DNA from: Lojkania enalia
Lineage: Eukaryota > Ascomycota > Dothideomycetes > Pleosporales
NCBI GenBank assembly: GCA_010094045.1
Contig: ML986616.1
Coordinates: forward strand, 186,001-250,000
Length of the DNA stretch: 64,000 nucleotides
Direction: 5' to 3'
Below, piece by piece: positions 21,408-31,660 of this stretch; positions within the stretch are counted from its first letter, which is position 1, and every line of letters begins with the position of its first letter. The position numbers and the translations under genes are program-made. The notes beneath the pieces were generated by a model, which was given only the letters and a program-made list of their open reading frames with translations, was not told the origin of the DNA and did no database searches.

Positions 21408-22606
21408 ATGAGCAACCGTGCGGCGTTCTTAGAGACTTCAATGGGTCCAATCGTGGTCAGAGATGCCGAGATTGGGGAGCCTGGCGAAGGTGAAATTCTC
21501 ATCAAGGTAAACAAAAGCCCTCCAATCCACAATCTTCCTAAGCACGCCATATAAACTTTGGCTTATTCAAAAATAATAATAATAATAATAATATAAGGTC
21601 TATGCATCAGCTATCCAACCTGCCGATGCCAAAATTGCGAAACAGGCAATGATGCCCATGGAATATCCCGCCATCTTGGGTAGCCCAGTGGCCGGAACTG
21701 TAGAAGCTCTCGGCCCAGGCGTCAAGGGTAAGGCCGCGGTGGGCGACCGTGTGGTATGCGGTACCAAGGTCTTTATGCATAAAAAGGCCAAGTATGGCGG
21801 GCTCCAACGGTACACAGTTGTTGACGAATCCGAAGTGGTCGAGGTAAGATCAAGCACTTGCGCCATTTAACTCATAAGGAAATGCTTATACAACTCAATG
21901 ATAGATTGGCGAAGTCGATTTTACCAAAGCGGTTGCACTGGCCTCATACACCCCTCCCGGTGCCCTCTTTGGAAAATCAACATTGAACATGCATTGGCCG
22001 AGCATCCCCGCAACTCCTCTCCCCGCTAGCGAACAGGGCAAGAAGATACTTATCTGGGGCGGATCATCTGCTATGGGTGCTCTTGCCATCTCTTACGCGA
22101 AGCAAGCTGGATACACAGTCATTAGCACGAGCTCGCCTCACAACTTCGAGCTTCTAAAGTCCCTGGGCGCCGATCACATCTTCTATCACAGTGATCCAGC
22201 GACCGTTGGTCAGATCCGGAATCTGTTCCCTATCGACTATTGGTTCGATACCATCTCTCTCCCCGCGTCCCTCACGACCATATTCAAGATCCTGTCGCCA
22301 GACGGAGAGGCGATCACCAAGGCACATATCCTTGTCCTCCTACCTCCCTCTATGCCAGGGATGCCACAACCGCCAGAGGGAATAACTTTGCAATTCCATA
22401 GATTCTCGACGCAGGCGCCCGAGAATGCGGAGTGGCAGACGCACTTCCTCGCAAGGGACGGATTCCTTGAGAAGGGTATCAAGAGTGGCGTTTTGAAGGG
22501 CGTGCCCTCTGAATTGATTGGTGGGCTAGATAAGGCTTCCGAAGGTATCGAAGCGGTCTTTAAAGGTGTGAGTGCGAAGAAGGTGGTTATCAATCCCTGG
22601 GCTTGA
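21408..22606 (+). CDS. MDR-family NAD(P)-dependent oxidoreductase, trans-enoyl-reductase-like
   Basis: Three exons: 21408-21506, 21598-21843 and 21905-22606, giving 348 aa. The N-terminal GroES-like half has GEGEILIKVYASAIQPADAK, PAILGSPVAGTVEALGPGV and GDRVVCG. It lacks the catalytic-zinc Cys and His ligands, which fits the zinc-free branch (enoyl reductases and quinone oxidoreductases, LovC-like) better than true alcohol dehydrogenases. The cofactor half has the Rossmann motif ILIWGGSSAMGALAISYAKQAGY, then SLGADHIFYH. The C-terminus ends in AKKVVINPWA. Substrate unknown. Members often act beside polyketide synthases, but none is in this window. Intron 1 carries an (AAT)n run just before its acceptor. 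Confidence 0.9.
21572..21594 (+). repeat. (AAT)n microsatellite in intron 1
   Basis: Seven AAT units ending a few bases before the acceptor AG of intron 1 of the oxidoreductase gene. It replaces the usual pyrimidine tract. Confidence 0.85.
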
Positions 22607-23569
22607 GGGAAGAATGTGGACGCTGTCGACGCAGATCTGCAGCAGGTATTTCCACCAAGTTACAAATGCATAATGAAATCCTCATAACCATCTTGCCTAG
22701 AGATATGACAAACTTTCAATGTTGTTGCCGCACGGGGAATTAACTCCATCCCTCATATGACATCATGGCTCCTCCGCGCTCGCCCCTCCCTTTCACTCCT
22801 TCGTCTCAAACTCCATACCACGCCCAAAAAAAAAAAAAAAAAAAATTCAACTACACCCACATTAGCAAAAGGCACTAAAGAAACCTCAGAACAGCTCCTA
22901 AAGAAACATGGACTATACTACCTACATTGAACCCTCTAGCTTGACTATAATTATTATGTAAATATAGAGTTTGGTCGCAGCAGCGTCATCCGGGCAAAAA
23001 ATTAAAAGAGCATGAGAACAAAGATTCCAATTTCGTGCGTCGTGTCGCCAGGTATTATGTATCTACATAAAGAGGTTGAAGTAAAAGAAGGACTGGCGGA
23101 GAGGTTGCACACTACGCACTAGCAGAAAAAAAAAAAAAAAAGAAAAAAGAAGGAGGAAAAAGAGGGGAAAAAAAAGGAAAAGAAAACCCGCGTCCTGGAA
23201 CGTGACGAGTTGCATATGCCAACGACAGCAGACTCCTTGCCGCGCTTTTTTGATGATGGGGGCTGAGATTGTCTCTAAAAGTATTCGATATCGAGGAGAA
23301 AGCTAGCTCGCTCGCGATAGATTACTTTGCTGATATTAGTGGGCTGGGTTTCCCATTCAATGCTATGAATGAGTTATGTTCCGTCACACGCGCCGAACCG
23401 TATATGAATACATGATCAACCTCCAACATTGAAGGGTCACAATTGCGAAATATAGGGTCCCCTTACGATCATAGCACCGTCAAATATCATTAGTAGGAGG
23501 ATTGAACCTGTATATTTATTCATTTCATATTGTCTCCTATTCAAGAATGAATTCATCTACATAATACTC
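22607..23569. other. Convergent intergenic region with homopurine tracts
   Basis: 963 bp between two stops. It contains an A run at about 22827-22845 and a 63-base pure purine tract (23124-23186). No coding signal. Confidence 0.6.
23124..23186 (+). repeat. Homopurine tract
   Basis: 63 consecutive A/G bases (A-run, then mixed GA and GGGG blocks) in the spacer between convergent genes. Such tracts can form triplex structures; that is an inference. Confidence 0.8.
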
Positions 23570-25711
23570 TCACCAGTCGCACTTGGCACCACTGAGCTTC
23601 ACTAGCTCAGGGAAATTCGGTGTGCCGAAGCCCGTCACTGGGTCCCACCCCTCCGTGACCGGGAAACCCTGCGTATTACAGCCGTAGCTGAATCCCTTCG
23701 TTATGTCTGTGAAGCCCTTGTATCCCTTCTTGTAGAGCCAGGGGTTCAAGAACCCTAGAGCGGGCTTACCAGAAGCAATTAGGGCATCATTGACGAGCGA
23801 GATGATGCCAGAGCTAAGAGGGCACGAGGCCGAGGTTCCGGAGATGGTGCCCTCAGTGCCATTCCAAAAATAGGCGAAATAGAGGCCTTGAGCGCTGATG
23901 TCGGGATAGCCACGGCCGTCTGGAAGCTATATTAGCGTTGTACCCCGATTTGAGATAGGACATTAGAAACATACCCTTAGCATACAGACCGTCGTATAAG
24001 CCGTTCAAGCTTCTTACGTAAGCTGAGACGACTTTGTCTTGGTATTTAGGCCTCTTCCAGTACGTACTGAAACCACTGCCACTCGAGTACAAATCGCGAA
24101 ACACGCCAGAGACATTTCGCGCAGGCCTATATGCAGATTCCTCGGGTTGGAAGTTCATGGTGGCTCCAACCCCGGTCACGTAGGGGCAAGAGACGGGGAA
24201 ATCAGCCAAGAATTTGTAGGTATTCTTGCCATCGTTGGAGTAGCACTTATCAGTGCCTCCAACGCCGCGATCTCCACTAGAAAAGAGCAGCGATGTTCCG
24301 CGGGCACCAACTTGGGCGAATTGCTGACAGACACGAATGGCATAAGATTTAGGAACGGATTGCTCAGGCTCACCATATGAAGTACTGATAACTTGTGGAA
24401 ACGATCTCTGTGAGAGGAGCCAGTTGACCCAAACAAGGTAAGGCTCATTCGTGTTAGTGGGAGTGCTCAGGTCGGGAATGAAAGGAGGCGAGCCTCCTGT
24501 TGAGTAACTAGTGATTGGAACGGGGTAACTGATGCCAGCGATTGCCTGGATATCGAGATTCGCCTCGTGACTAATGCCCTCTTCACTTTGGTTTGCAGTC
24601 AAGGGGCCGTCTTGCACAGGGCCATTATCAATTGAGTATTGTTTGAATTGGGCAGAGGAGACAGCTTCTGGCCGGTACTTCTCGAGGAAGAGCTCGGCAT
24701 CAGGACGGATTGGAATTTCGCCCAAATAGTTGGTGAAGCCAACCTGGTTTTTCTTTCCGGCCTTTGGCTTATACCATTTCGTCGAGTAAAGAGTGGCGAA
24801 GCACTCGGGTGTCACAGACGTAACGTTGCACACCTGGGCAATCGAGGCATTAGACGGCTTTTGGAAGCTCGCTGGCACCTCGGGAGGAGTCAAAACCCAG
24901 TCAGCTTTATTCGGTACTGCGCGAAAGAAAGAGGTCGTGGGCTGGATGGTGTCGATATGACTATGGAGGTGCCTGGGCAATGACCATCGTGTTGTGCGGG
25001 CCACAACATGACCGTCCTCATGCTTGTAGTTGTGGTATTCTGTGTCTAAGAGGCTTTCCACCATGGAGACTGGGAGGTGCACAATGATCCAGTCACGGGC
25101 GTCGCTATAAGCCATATCTTTGATGCCATTCTCATGTAGCCATTCATGGACGAAATCGAGAGTTTCCTTTTTGGGCTTGACGCACTCGTTGACCTCCTCT
25201 GCAGTGAGGTGCTTGCCGTAGCGGTGGTGATCGGGGTCCGATACTACGCTAATCAGCATTTGAACCAATGCGCGAAAGAAGAAGGCTCAAATCGTCCTGC
25301 TATCAAGGCCACTCGGTCTGAAATTGTTTACAGGGGTGGGTGCATGGGCTGGGACAATGCCCTAAATCCAACAGGCGATTGATGAAGAAACGAGATCAAG
25401 CATATTACAGTCACCATTTCTGGATAAGCGGGGTAATGTTTGACGAGGAGGAACAGAATTCTGCCGAGATACGAGTACGGGACCGTCTCACCTTCGTAAA
25501 GATGCTTCTCCAGGTCCTCAAAATTGCCTTGCTTCAAGCCAATCTGCAATTGAATGACATTGTCGCCATTGGCGCGTCCCAACTTGGTCCACTCACGTGG
25601 CGCGAAGTGGGTTTCCTTGACTGCGTACGGTGAGCGAGCTCGAATTGGAGTGGCGAGCACGGCGTGGGCAGCAATTGCCGCGGAGAGCAACACGGAGGCG
25701 AGGCTCCACAT
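23570..25711 (-). CDS. Secreted tripeptidyl-peptidase, sedolisin family (S53)
   Basis: Three exons: 25711-25492, 25243-23975 and 23919-23570, giving 612 aa. Signal peptide MWSLASVLLSAAIAAHAVLA. The propeptide contains FAPREWTKLGRANGDNVIQL and the junction LYEVSDPDHHRYGKHLT. The catalytic domain shows the Glu-x3-Asp pair in HEANLDIQAI, the oxyanion Asp in FSSGDRGVGG and the nucleophile Ser in GTISGTSASCPLSSG. The Ca2+-site C-terminus reads FTDITKGFSYGCN...GWDPVTGFGTPNF. Known role: removes tripeptides from free N-termini at acid pH, extracellular nutrition or virulence. The last join uses the AG at 23920-23921, because the earlier AG throws the conserved GRGYPDISAQG out of frame. A frame reading through the last intron would lose the catalytic Ser. 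Confidence 0.94.
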
Positions 25712-26395
25712 TGTTCCAAGGGTGCTTGGGGGAGCGATCGGTAAGAATAGGGAAGACGGTGGAGGGAAAAGGAGGGAGAGGCGCCGCCCACCATATATTT
25801 AGCCCGCTCCGAAGCCGTTACCCTGTATCCCGGGAGCACGGCATATAGTGATGAGGGAAATCTAGCAGCGAGCGGCTCACTTGATGGGCTTCATCGGTTT
25901 AGCGGCGAGAATGCCGGGATGAGATAGGCCGTGAGAGGAAGGTCTGCAATTAGCGGGGCTGAAGGCGGGCATGGTGATCCTCGTCGTGCTGATTGTTCCT
26001 GCAGATCCAAGCCATTTAGGAAGCTTGATGACTGTGATAAGGATTGGCCTGCGGTCTTAGTACAACGGCTGACCAGGCGACCGGATATTTGCACTCTAGC
26101 TGGTCCATGCGATGTGCCTGGACGATGGCGAGATCCGATAGACATCAAAAAAAGGAGTTGGGGACGGAGAGTGGTGGGATTGAGAGAGAAGGATGGCGAG
26201 TTGCGAGATGCTAATAGATTTAGCCTCGCGAGTTGCGGCGCCACACCCGGTTTAGGGAGGTCGCAACACCCACCCCGCGGTATGAATGATAACAAGCATC
26301 GCGAAGGCGTCGCGGCAGAAATCCTAAGCTTGGACTAGGCATGCTTGAGGATATCTTGTCGGAATGCTGAGAGAGTCCGCTGGGGCTCCAAATTA
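25712..26395. other. Upstream region of the sedolisin gene, to the transposon edge
   Basis: 684 bp: the promoter with its TATA element, then unassigned DNA up to the TA dinucleotide that borders the transposon at 26394-26395. The overlapping frames on both strands (25891-26338) share one GC-rich stretch and show no family. Confidence 0.5.
25794..25801 (-). promoter_or_regulatory. TATA box of the sedolisin gene
   Basis: TAAATATA on the minus strand, 83-90 bp upstream of the ATG at 25711. Confidence 0.5.
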
Positions 26396-26436
26396 AGCTC
26401 GGCTATATAGTTTCTGCGCACATAGGGTTCCTGCGC
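26396..26436 (+). repeat. Left terminal inverted repeat of the transposon
   Basis: Begins AGCTCGGCTATATAGTTTC and pairs with the right repeat at 28443-28482. One C/T difference in the first 20 bases fits RIP-type drift. Confidence 0.9.
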
Positions 26437-26507
26437 AGTCGCCCAAAGCTAGCCACCCTACCAAAACACCATATAATGAAGTAATTTACATAGATAATTG
26501 CCACTGA

Positions 26508-28379
26508 TTACACATAGATTCGAGAGTTGCGGCTGTAGTAGCCGCTGCCGCCTCGGCAGCGGCCTCCTGTGGAGAAATCGCCCCTTCTACTGGCCTGCTC
26601 AGCATCTGATTGGTCCTGAGCCTTCTTTATATTCTCGATATTCGTAAACCTTTCCTGTAGGTCTATTTAAACCTTTTTACGCGGCTTTAAAGGGCTAGCA
26701 GCCTCTAGTAGGCGCTTAAGGCGTACGTTTTCTGCTTCTATTAATACCGCCCTGGTGTCACGGTAACACCGCGACACCTCTGCACCTATACTACCCCTAC
26801 CACAATACCCGAACCAGCTGCCAGCGACAGCTGTCGGCTGCTAGCTGGAACATGACCGACTTGTCATGACCACGATGGAGGAAGGTTTCGCCGACCCGGC
26901 TAGCCCGTGCAGCAGCACAGACGTAGCCCCTATAAAAACCTGTATAATGTAGATATCTCTGTTCTTCACGCAACGTCTTGATATTCACACGTAGTACGTA
27001 GCAATAGAGTTGACTGCCTGAAGTGCGATTGACCAACTGCACGTGAGCGTCCGTGACACCTGGCCAGCTTTATAGAAGACTAGCCGAGTCGTGTGAGTAA
27101 TATTTTCAGATTCCTGAAGCTGCTGCCGTATATAGTAGAGGTCCTGAGCGCTCTGAGGCGTATTATAAAGGGTATTAATAGCTGATATAGGCCGTAGGGG
27201 TGTCATAGGCCGGCTAGGCTGGCTGGGCCGGCCTTAAACCTGTAAGGATTAGATCACCAGGTTGACATTTAATGGGCAGAGGCCTATCACTCGCCAGCTA
27301 GCCTGAATAGTACGTTTAATAAGGCCTTTATCTCTAGTATAGTTATAGTACTATATAAAGTGTTCTTTCTTTATAGGTGCTGTATCGTTAAGTACTACTA
27401 AGGCCTAAATCTACTGTCGATAATTTAACTTAATAACCGAGAAAGGTGCTAAATCTAGAGGTTATAGAATATATAAGGAATGTGTAGGTAGATATAATAG
27501 CTCGATTCGATTCTGTTTATAAAGCTATTAAAACTTGATATTAATATAGTTGCCGTAGCCGTCTACTAGTAATAGGCGGTACTGCGAGCAAGCGATAGTA
27601 GTTTAAGGTATAAAAATACGCTGTAGCTACTCAGTACTAATCGCGTACAACGTCTAGCCATTCTCTAAAGTAGTATATAGCTAATCTAGTACTAAGTTAG
27701 CTGTAAACTAGGTAGATTGTAGGCTCTTGCCTTTAAAGATAACCAGGTACTATAATTACTTACCTATAGCAGATACACACTTAATTATTAATACCTACTC
27801 ATGATCCTCTGGAGAATTAATATAAGTCTTCTTTTTCGATAAGTTAGTAAGAACTAGGGTATTCGTACATACGCCGAGTGCGATACTAGTCTTATCCATA
27901 TTATAGATATCTTCTAGCTGTACGCCTAGTCTCTGTCACGTATGCTTATAGAGCTCTATGAAGGCGCGCAGCTGCTCAGGCGTAGCTGCAGCAGCTCTAG
28001 AAGCTTTAATCTTCTTACCTACTAGAGAGGCTATACGCGAATTCTGCTTGATAAAGTATAATAACTAGAGCTTGCCGATCGGTTTTTGATCGCTATTCAT
28101 TCGTAAGATTCGATTAGCTATTTTGCGGGCTCGAGCGTGTGAAGGGGGGCAGGTACGGGCGTCTTCTTCTAGTATCCATTCAACCAAGAATTCTTCTTGC
28201 TTAGAGGTAAGCCGCTGCTGGTGTTGATGGCTGGTTGCGCTATTTGCCGCGCCATTCACGCGATTTCGTAGGGTCGATTCTGGGATATTATAGGCCTTCG
28301 CCGCAGCTCGTTTACTAGGATAGAGACCTGCGTAATAATCGCTGATAGCTAGCTGAATCGCCTGTTCGCGAGTATCCAT
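26508..28379 (-). pseudogene. Pogo/Fot1-type transposase, multiple stops
   Basis: The intact first part (28379-28065, 104 aa) begins MDTREQAIQLAISDYYAG and has a Psq-type helix-turn-helix (PSKRAAAKAYNIPESTLRNRV), then the CENP-B-like region beginning RLTSKQEEFLVEWI. After 28065 the same protein continues through stops in one frame: IYNMDKTSIALGV is the first catalytic-Asp region, LLVDGYGNYINIKF is the second, and LYLPTHSLYIL with PLDLAPFS completes the DDE core. A leucine-zipper-like tail (AENVRLKRLLEAAS) ends near 26508. Most stops are TAG/TAA where the family has Gln, so C-to-T changes on the coding strand. The tail is separated from the core by the MITE-like insertion. No activity is expected. 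Confidence 0.88.
26754..27060. mobile_element. MITE-like insertion nested in the transposase
   Basis: 307 bp that begins GGTGTCACGG and ends CCGTGACACC, a perfect 10-bp inverted pair. It splits the transposase between FYKAGQ and AVLIEAENVR, where the flanking sequence is otherwise continuous in the family. It is visibly richer in GC and poorer in TA than the host element. I find no clean target duplication, so the exact ends are uncertain. It has no coding capacity that I recognise. Confidence 0.6.
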
Positions 28380-28442
28380 AGTAAATAGCTGGTGTGGAGA
28401 GAAATCACGTTTATTTGGCGGATACGCGTGTTGGTGCGGGTG

Positions 28443-28482
28443 AGCAAGAACCCTATGTGCGCAGGAACTATATAGCCGAGCT
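28443..28482 (-). repeat. Right terminal inverted repeat of the transposon
   Basis: Complement of the left repeat, ending in CTATATAGCCGAGCT directly before the flanking TA at 28483-28484. Confidence 0.9.
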
Positions 28483-28484
28483 TA

Positions 28485-28852
28485 CCATGGAACTTTGTCG
28501 CTACCCCTACCCTTTAAGAAAGGATTGAGGTCCATATATGCCCACATGCCCTTTTGGGCTTAGATTTGTAGCGACTTATGGCCAGCACCAGTACAATATC
28601 AGACATGCAGAACTGGGCCTGTCATCCGAAAACGTAGGAGGAACACTTCCATTTCATGTATATATCTCTTCTACTACCACGTACCAGACATTAAATCCCT
28701 ACGAAAGCTACAGCCCAACTGAGAATATGAGCAATAGGGAATCATGAGCTTAAGATAAATTCGGAACCAAGAGAACCAATATCAATGCAACGCCACCCTC
28801 GCACAGCAAAAGATCTTCATCTGTGCATCTCACCCTTGGAACACTTGAACAT
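28485..28852. other. Spacer between the transposon and the vWA gene
   Basis: About 370 bp, 3' flank of the vWA gene. A 69-aa plus-strand frame is not supported by anything else. Confidence 0.5.
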
Positions 28853-31660
28853 TTACTGCTGTAACGGCTTCCTCAACACATTCCTCCCCGAATGCTGCGG
28901 GCTGACCAACTCCGGCAAGTCGCCGCCGTTCTGCTGCTGCACAGGACTCACATTATAGGCCCCGCGATTAATCTCCTCAGCATGTTGTTGCCTATCTGTT
29001 CCAGCAGTCGGCGGTGGTTGGGGGAACTGCTGGATGATTCTGGGCTGTTGGGGTACTTGGGCAGGAACGGCGTAATGTTGGACGGGAGAGACGCCGCTTG
29101 GCGGTACCGAGCTTGGCACATTTTGTCGAGTAGAATACGCCTGAATAGGTGCTCCGTACTGGGCTTGTGGAATGTAGTATTGCTGTGGGGCTCCACTGTT
29201 ATTATATTGATACTGCACAGACTGCGAGGATTGATAGTCCGAGGATGTGACTGCTGTACCAACTCCATATTGTGATTGCGAGTAGAATTGTTGTTGCTGT
29301 GCGTACTGATGGGGAGCTGCGTATTGGTCTGTATGAGTGACGTATGAAGGCTGCTGATATTGCTGCTGAGTTTGGACACCGGCAGGTATACCGTAGGCAG
29401 GCTGGGCATAGGTGGAGCCAGAGTACTGTTGAGGAGACGCGACACCTGGAGGTGCACTTTGGTTTGTTGTCTGGTTTTGGTTTTGATTCTGCTGGCTCTG
29501 CTCCTCATCCTTGGATTTGCGGCGCCTCCCGAAAACGCGGGGGAAATATCGTGGCGTGGGAAGGCGTTTTGGTAAGGGATCCTGGGGGTTGTTTGGATTT
29601 GTCGGCTGGTTTGGACCTGGATCTGTCCCGGGGGGCTGAGTTGGAGGGTGATTCTCCGTCGGTGGAGGCTGATTATGAGGATTATCACCCGCTTGAGGAG
29701 GGCTATTTGGGTCGGCTTGAGTTGGATGTGACGGGTCGGCTTGTGTAGGATGCGAAGGATCGGCCTGAGTTGGATGGGAGGGGTCCGCCTGCGTGGGATG
29801 GGAAGGGTCGGCTTGAGTTGGATGGCAGGGGTCGGCCTGTGTGGGATGAGAAGGGTCGGCTTGAGTTGGATGGGACGGATCAGTCTGGGTAGGATGTGAA
29901 GGGTCTGCTTGTGTCGGATGAGATGGATCTGCTTGATACGGGTGATTTGTGTCAGGCTGGTACGGGTGGTTAGGGTCAGGCTGGAAAGGATGGTGGGGAT
30001 CAGCTTGATTAGGATAAGACGGGTTTTGAGGTACATCTGATGGATTTTGAGGATTAAAAGGCTGTTGGTTAGGACCTGGCTGATTGGGGTAGGGTTGATG
30101 AGGCTGGTTGTAATTATGATGATCCGGTTTATTGTTGTCATTCTGGGGTTCGTCTGGGTTCCCATTTGGTTTATTAGGATTGCTGGGAAGCTTTGGCGGG
30201 ACAGGAGGTATTGAAAATGCCGGTGGTGCATTTGTAATGTGGGGAGATGGCCCCGGCGGACCATTCAATGGTTGTGACGTCGGCCATTGAGGTGGCACAT
30301 TGTTGGGTTGTGGACTCGGCGTTTGGAATGGATCTGACTGAACAAATGGCTGTTTGTAATCGGTCATAGGAGGCTGGGTTGTTGGAGGTGCTCCTGGAGG
30401 TGCCCCCGGAGCTCCGCCTGGAGGAGCAACTGGAGGTGCTGCTGGAGGCGCCCCCAATGATGCTGGGAGCGATTGGAAATACTTCCATAGGAAGAACAAA
30501 CCCGTGGCGAGGAGGCCAACTGCTAGTGGTACGCCGACCCCAATTCCCGCCTTTGCTCCTGTAGATAAGCCCGAGTTCTTGACGTCTCCTAATGTGCAAT
30601 TAGTGAGTGGGATTGAGGAGTTCACTCCAACAATGAAGATGGCATTTTCTTGGTCCGGTTCTCCTTCAACCTTTAGCTGCAGAACACCGTTGGACGACGC
30701 CTGAACCTTGAACTCTTCTGGTGAATACGAGAAAGAGTCTACAGACGTTGTCCCGAGCTCTTTTCCGTTCGCATCCATCGCGGTCACGTTCAGATCGCCA
30801 GCACTAACACTTGTGATTGTAAAGGTCAGGCCTTCTCCACCTTCGGCATTGTAGGTCAATGTGTTGATTCCGGATTGGTCGATTATGAAAGCGATTGACA
30901 AGCCGTTAAGGACTAAAGACTGGTTTTGAATAGAGGAGCTGTCGCTAGCCGTCAAACCATTGGCAATCATATAGTTGACAAAAGCGTTTTGTGCATTATA
31001 TGAATCAATGTTCGCGTACTTCCCACCGGTATTGATAATGGCGACCAAGACTTCAGGGTCCTGATAGCTGAAACTACTGTAGAAACCTGATTGAAGGAAG
31101 CCGAAAGACACTCGAATGCCTTGCGAGCCGGCATTGTTGATGGCATCCACTAGACCTTCAGTATCGAAATCTTCTCCATCAGTAAGGACAACGATTCCAG
31201 AGCGGTCTGCGGTTGGGTCATTTCCAGACTTATTGAGTTCTGCTGTGGCAGCATCAACGCCGCGGGAGATCCATGTCCCTCCAACAATTGTAATTTCATC
31301 CAAGGCATCGTCGGCGCCGCTAGGGTCACCGAGGCTGTAATATGTCCTGGTTGTATCGTCGAAACCTATAACGGTAACCAAATCTGCCGACTTCCCATCT
31401 CCAGCTTCGCTAGACGAAATAAGCCAATCATTCAAAGCTCTTCCTGCGTCTACACGCAGATCATACGGATCAGCCGAATACATAGAACCCGACTCATCGA
31501 TGACGATTCCAATTTTGCGGCCGCCCTTGTTGTCTCCGGCCGTGAGCGTCTTGCATTTTTCAATGTCACGCTTCTGGATACCGCGGGATACGAGAGATAC
31601 GAGAGGGTTGCAGGTAGTAAGGGCGACCAAGGACAGAACAACAGACGATACGGCCTTCAT
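28853..31660 (-). CDS. Single-pass surface protein: vWA domain, TM helix and repeat-rich Pro/Gln tail
   Basis: Intronless, 935 aa. A signal peptide (residues 1 to about 18) ends near a KR site (KRDIEKC). The von Willebrand A domain spans about 49-235 and has a complete MIDAS metal site: DESGS (Asp55, Ser57, Ser59), Thr129 in GGTW and Asp161 in VLTDGED. A beta-rich region with NxS/T sites follows to about residue 365, then a membrane helix (371-395, AGIGVGVPLAVGLLATGLFF). The remaining 540 residues are Pro/Gly, then Asn/Pro, then Gln/Tyr-rich, with 13 octapeptide units (mostly ADPSHPTQ) at 553-656 and a basic RVFGRRRKSK patch. By topology the vWA is outside and the repeat tail is in the cytosol, if the helix is the only one. 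Likely adhesion or cell-wall sensing; no named orthologue recognised. Confidence 0.85.
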   Translation of the reverse strand: MKAVSSVVLSLVALTTCNPLVSLVSRGIQKRDIEKCKTLTAGDNKGGRKIGIVIDESGSMYSADPYDLRVDAGRALNDWLISSSEAGDGKSADLVTVIGFDDTTRTYYSLGDPSGADDALDEITIVGGTWISRGVDAATAELNKSGNDPTADRSGIVVLTDGEDFDTEGLVDAINNAGSQGIRVSFGFLQSGFYSSFSYQDPEVLVAIINTGGKYANIDSYNAQNAFVNYMIANGLTASDSSSIQNQSLVLNGLSIAFIIDQSGINTLTYNAEGGEGLTFTITSVSAGDLNVTAMDANGKELGTTSVDSFSYSPEEFKVQASSNGVLQLKVEGEPDQENAIFIVGVNSSIPLTNCTLGDVKNSGLSTGAKAGIGVGVPLAVGLLATGLFFLWKYFQSLPASLGAPPAAPPVAPPGGAPGAPPGAPPTTQPPMTDYKQPFVQSDPFQTPSPQPNNVPPQWPTSQPLNGPPGPSPHITNAPPAFSIPPVPPKLPSNPNKPNGNPDEPQNDNNKPDHHNYNQPHQPYPNQPGPNQQPFNPQNPSDVPQNPSYPNQADPHHPFQPDPNHPYQPDTNHPYQADPSHPTQADPSHPTQTDPSHPTQADPSHPTQADPCHPTQADPSHPTQADPSHPTQADPSHPTQADPSHPTQADPNSPPQAGDNPHNQPPPTENHPPTQPPGTDPGPNQPTNPNNPQDPLPKRLPTPRYFPRVFGRRRKSKDEEQSQQNQNQNQTTNQSAPPGVASPQQYSGSTYAQPAYGIPAGVQTQQQYQQPSYVTHTDQYAAPHQYAQQQQFYSQSQYGVGTAVTSSDYQSSQSVQYQYNNSGAPQQYYIPQAQYGAPIQAYSTRQNVPSSVPPSGVSPVQHYAVPAQVPQQPRIIQQFPQPPPTAGTDRQQHAEEINRGAYNVSPVQQQNGGDLPELVSPQHSGRNVLRKPLQQ
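29693..30004 (-). repeat. 24-bp minisatellite, 13 units, coding
   Basis: Thirteen in-frame 24-bp units encoding variants of ADPSHPTQ. The outer units are more diverged (ADPHHPFQ, PDPNHPYQ, ADPNSPPQ) and the central ones nearly identical. This points to expansion by slippage or unequal exchange from the centre. The repeat also keeps an overlapping frame open on the same strand. Confidence 0.9.

Larger units (their letters stand above)
26396..28482 (-). mobile_element. Inactivated pogo/Fot1-type (Tc1/mariner) DNA transposon
   Basis: 2087 bp bounded by inverted repeats that read AGCTCGGCTATATAGTT, then Y, then CTGCGCACATAGGGTTC at both ends, about 40 bp with two or three differences. The element is flanked on each side by TA (26394-26395 and 28483-28484), the target duplication of the Tc1/mariner superfamily. 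It encodes one transposase on the minus strand, full of stops. The body is AT-rich and dense in TA, while the surrounding genes are not, as expected after RIP. Part of it (26754-27060) is a separate insertion. Right half: N-terminal DNA-binding region; left half: coiled-coil C-terminus. Confidence 0.9.

Noticed and set aside
28948..30264. 438-aa minus-strand frame inside the vWA gene
   Set aside because: It is a shifted frame kept open by the 24-bp repeat. Its Ile/Thr/Pro-rich sequence has no domain, and the main frame has a signal peptide, vWA and TM helix.
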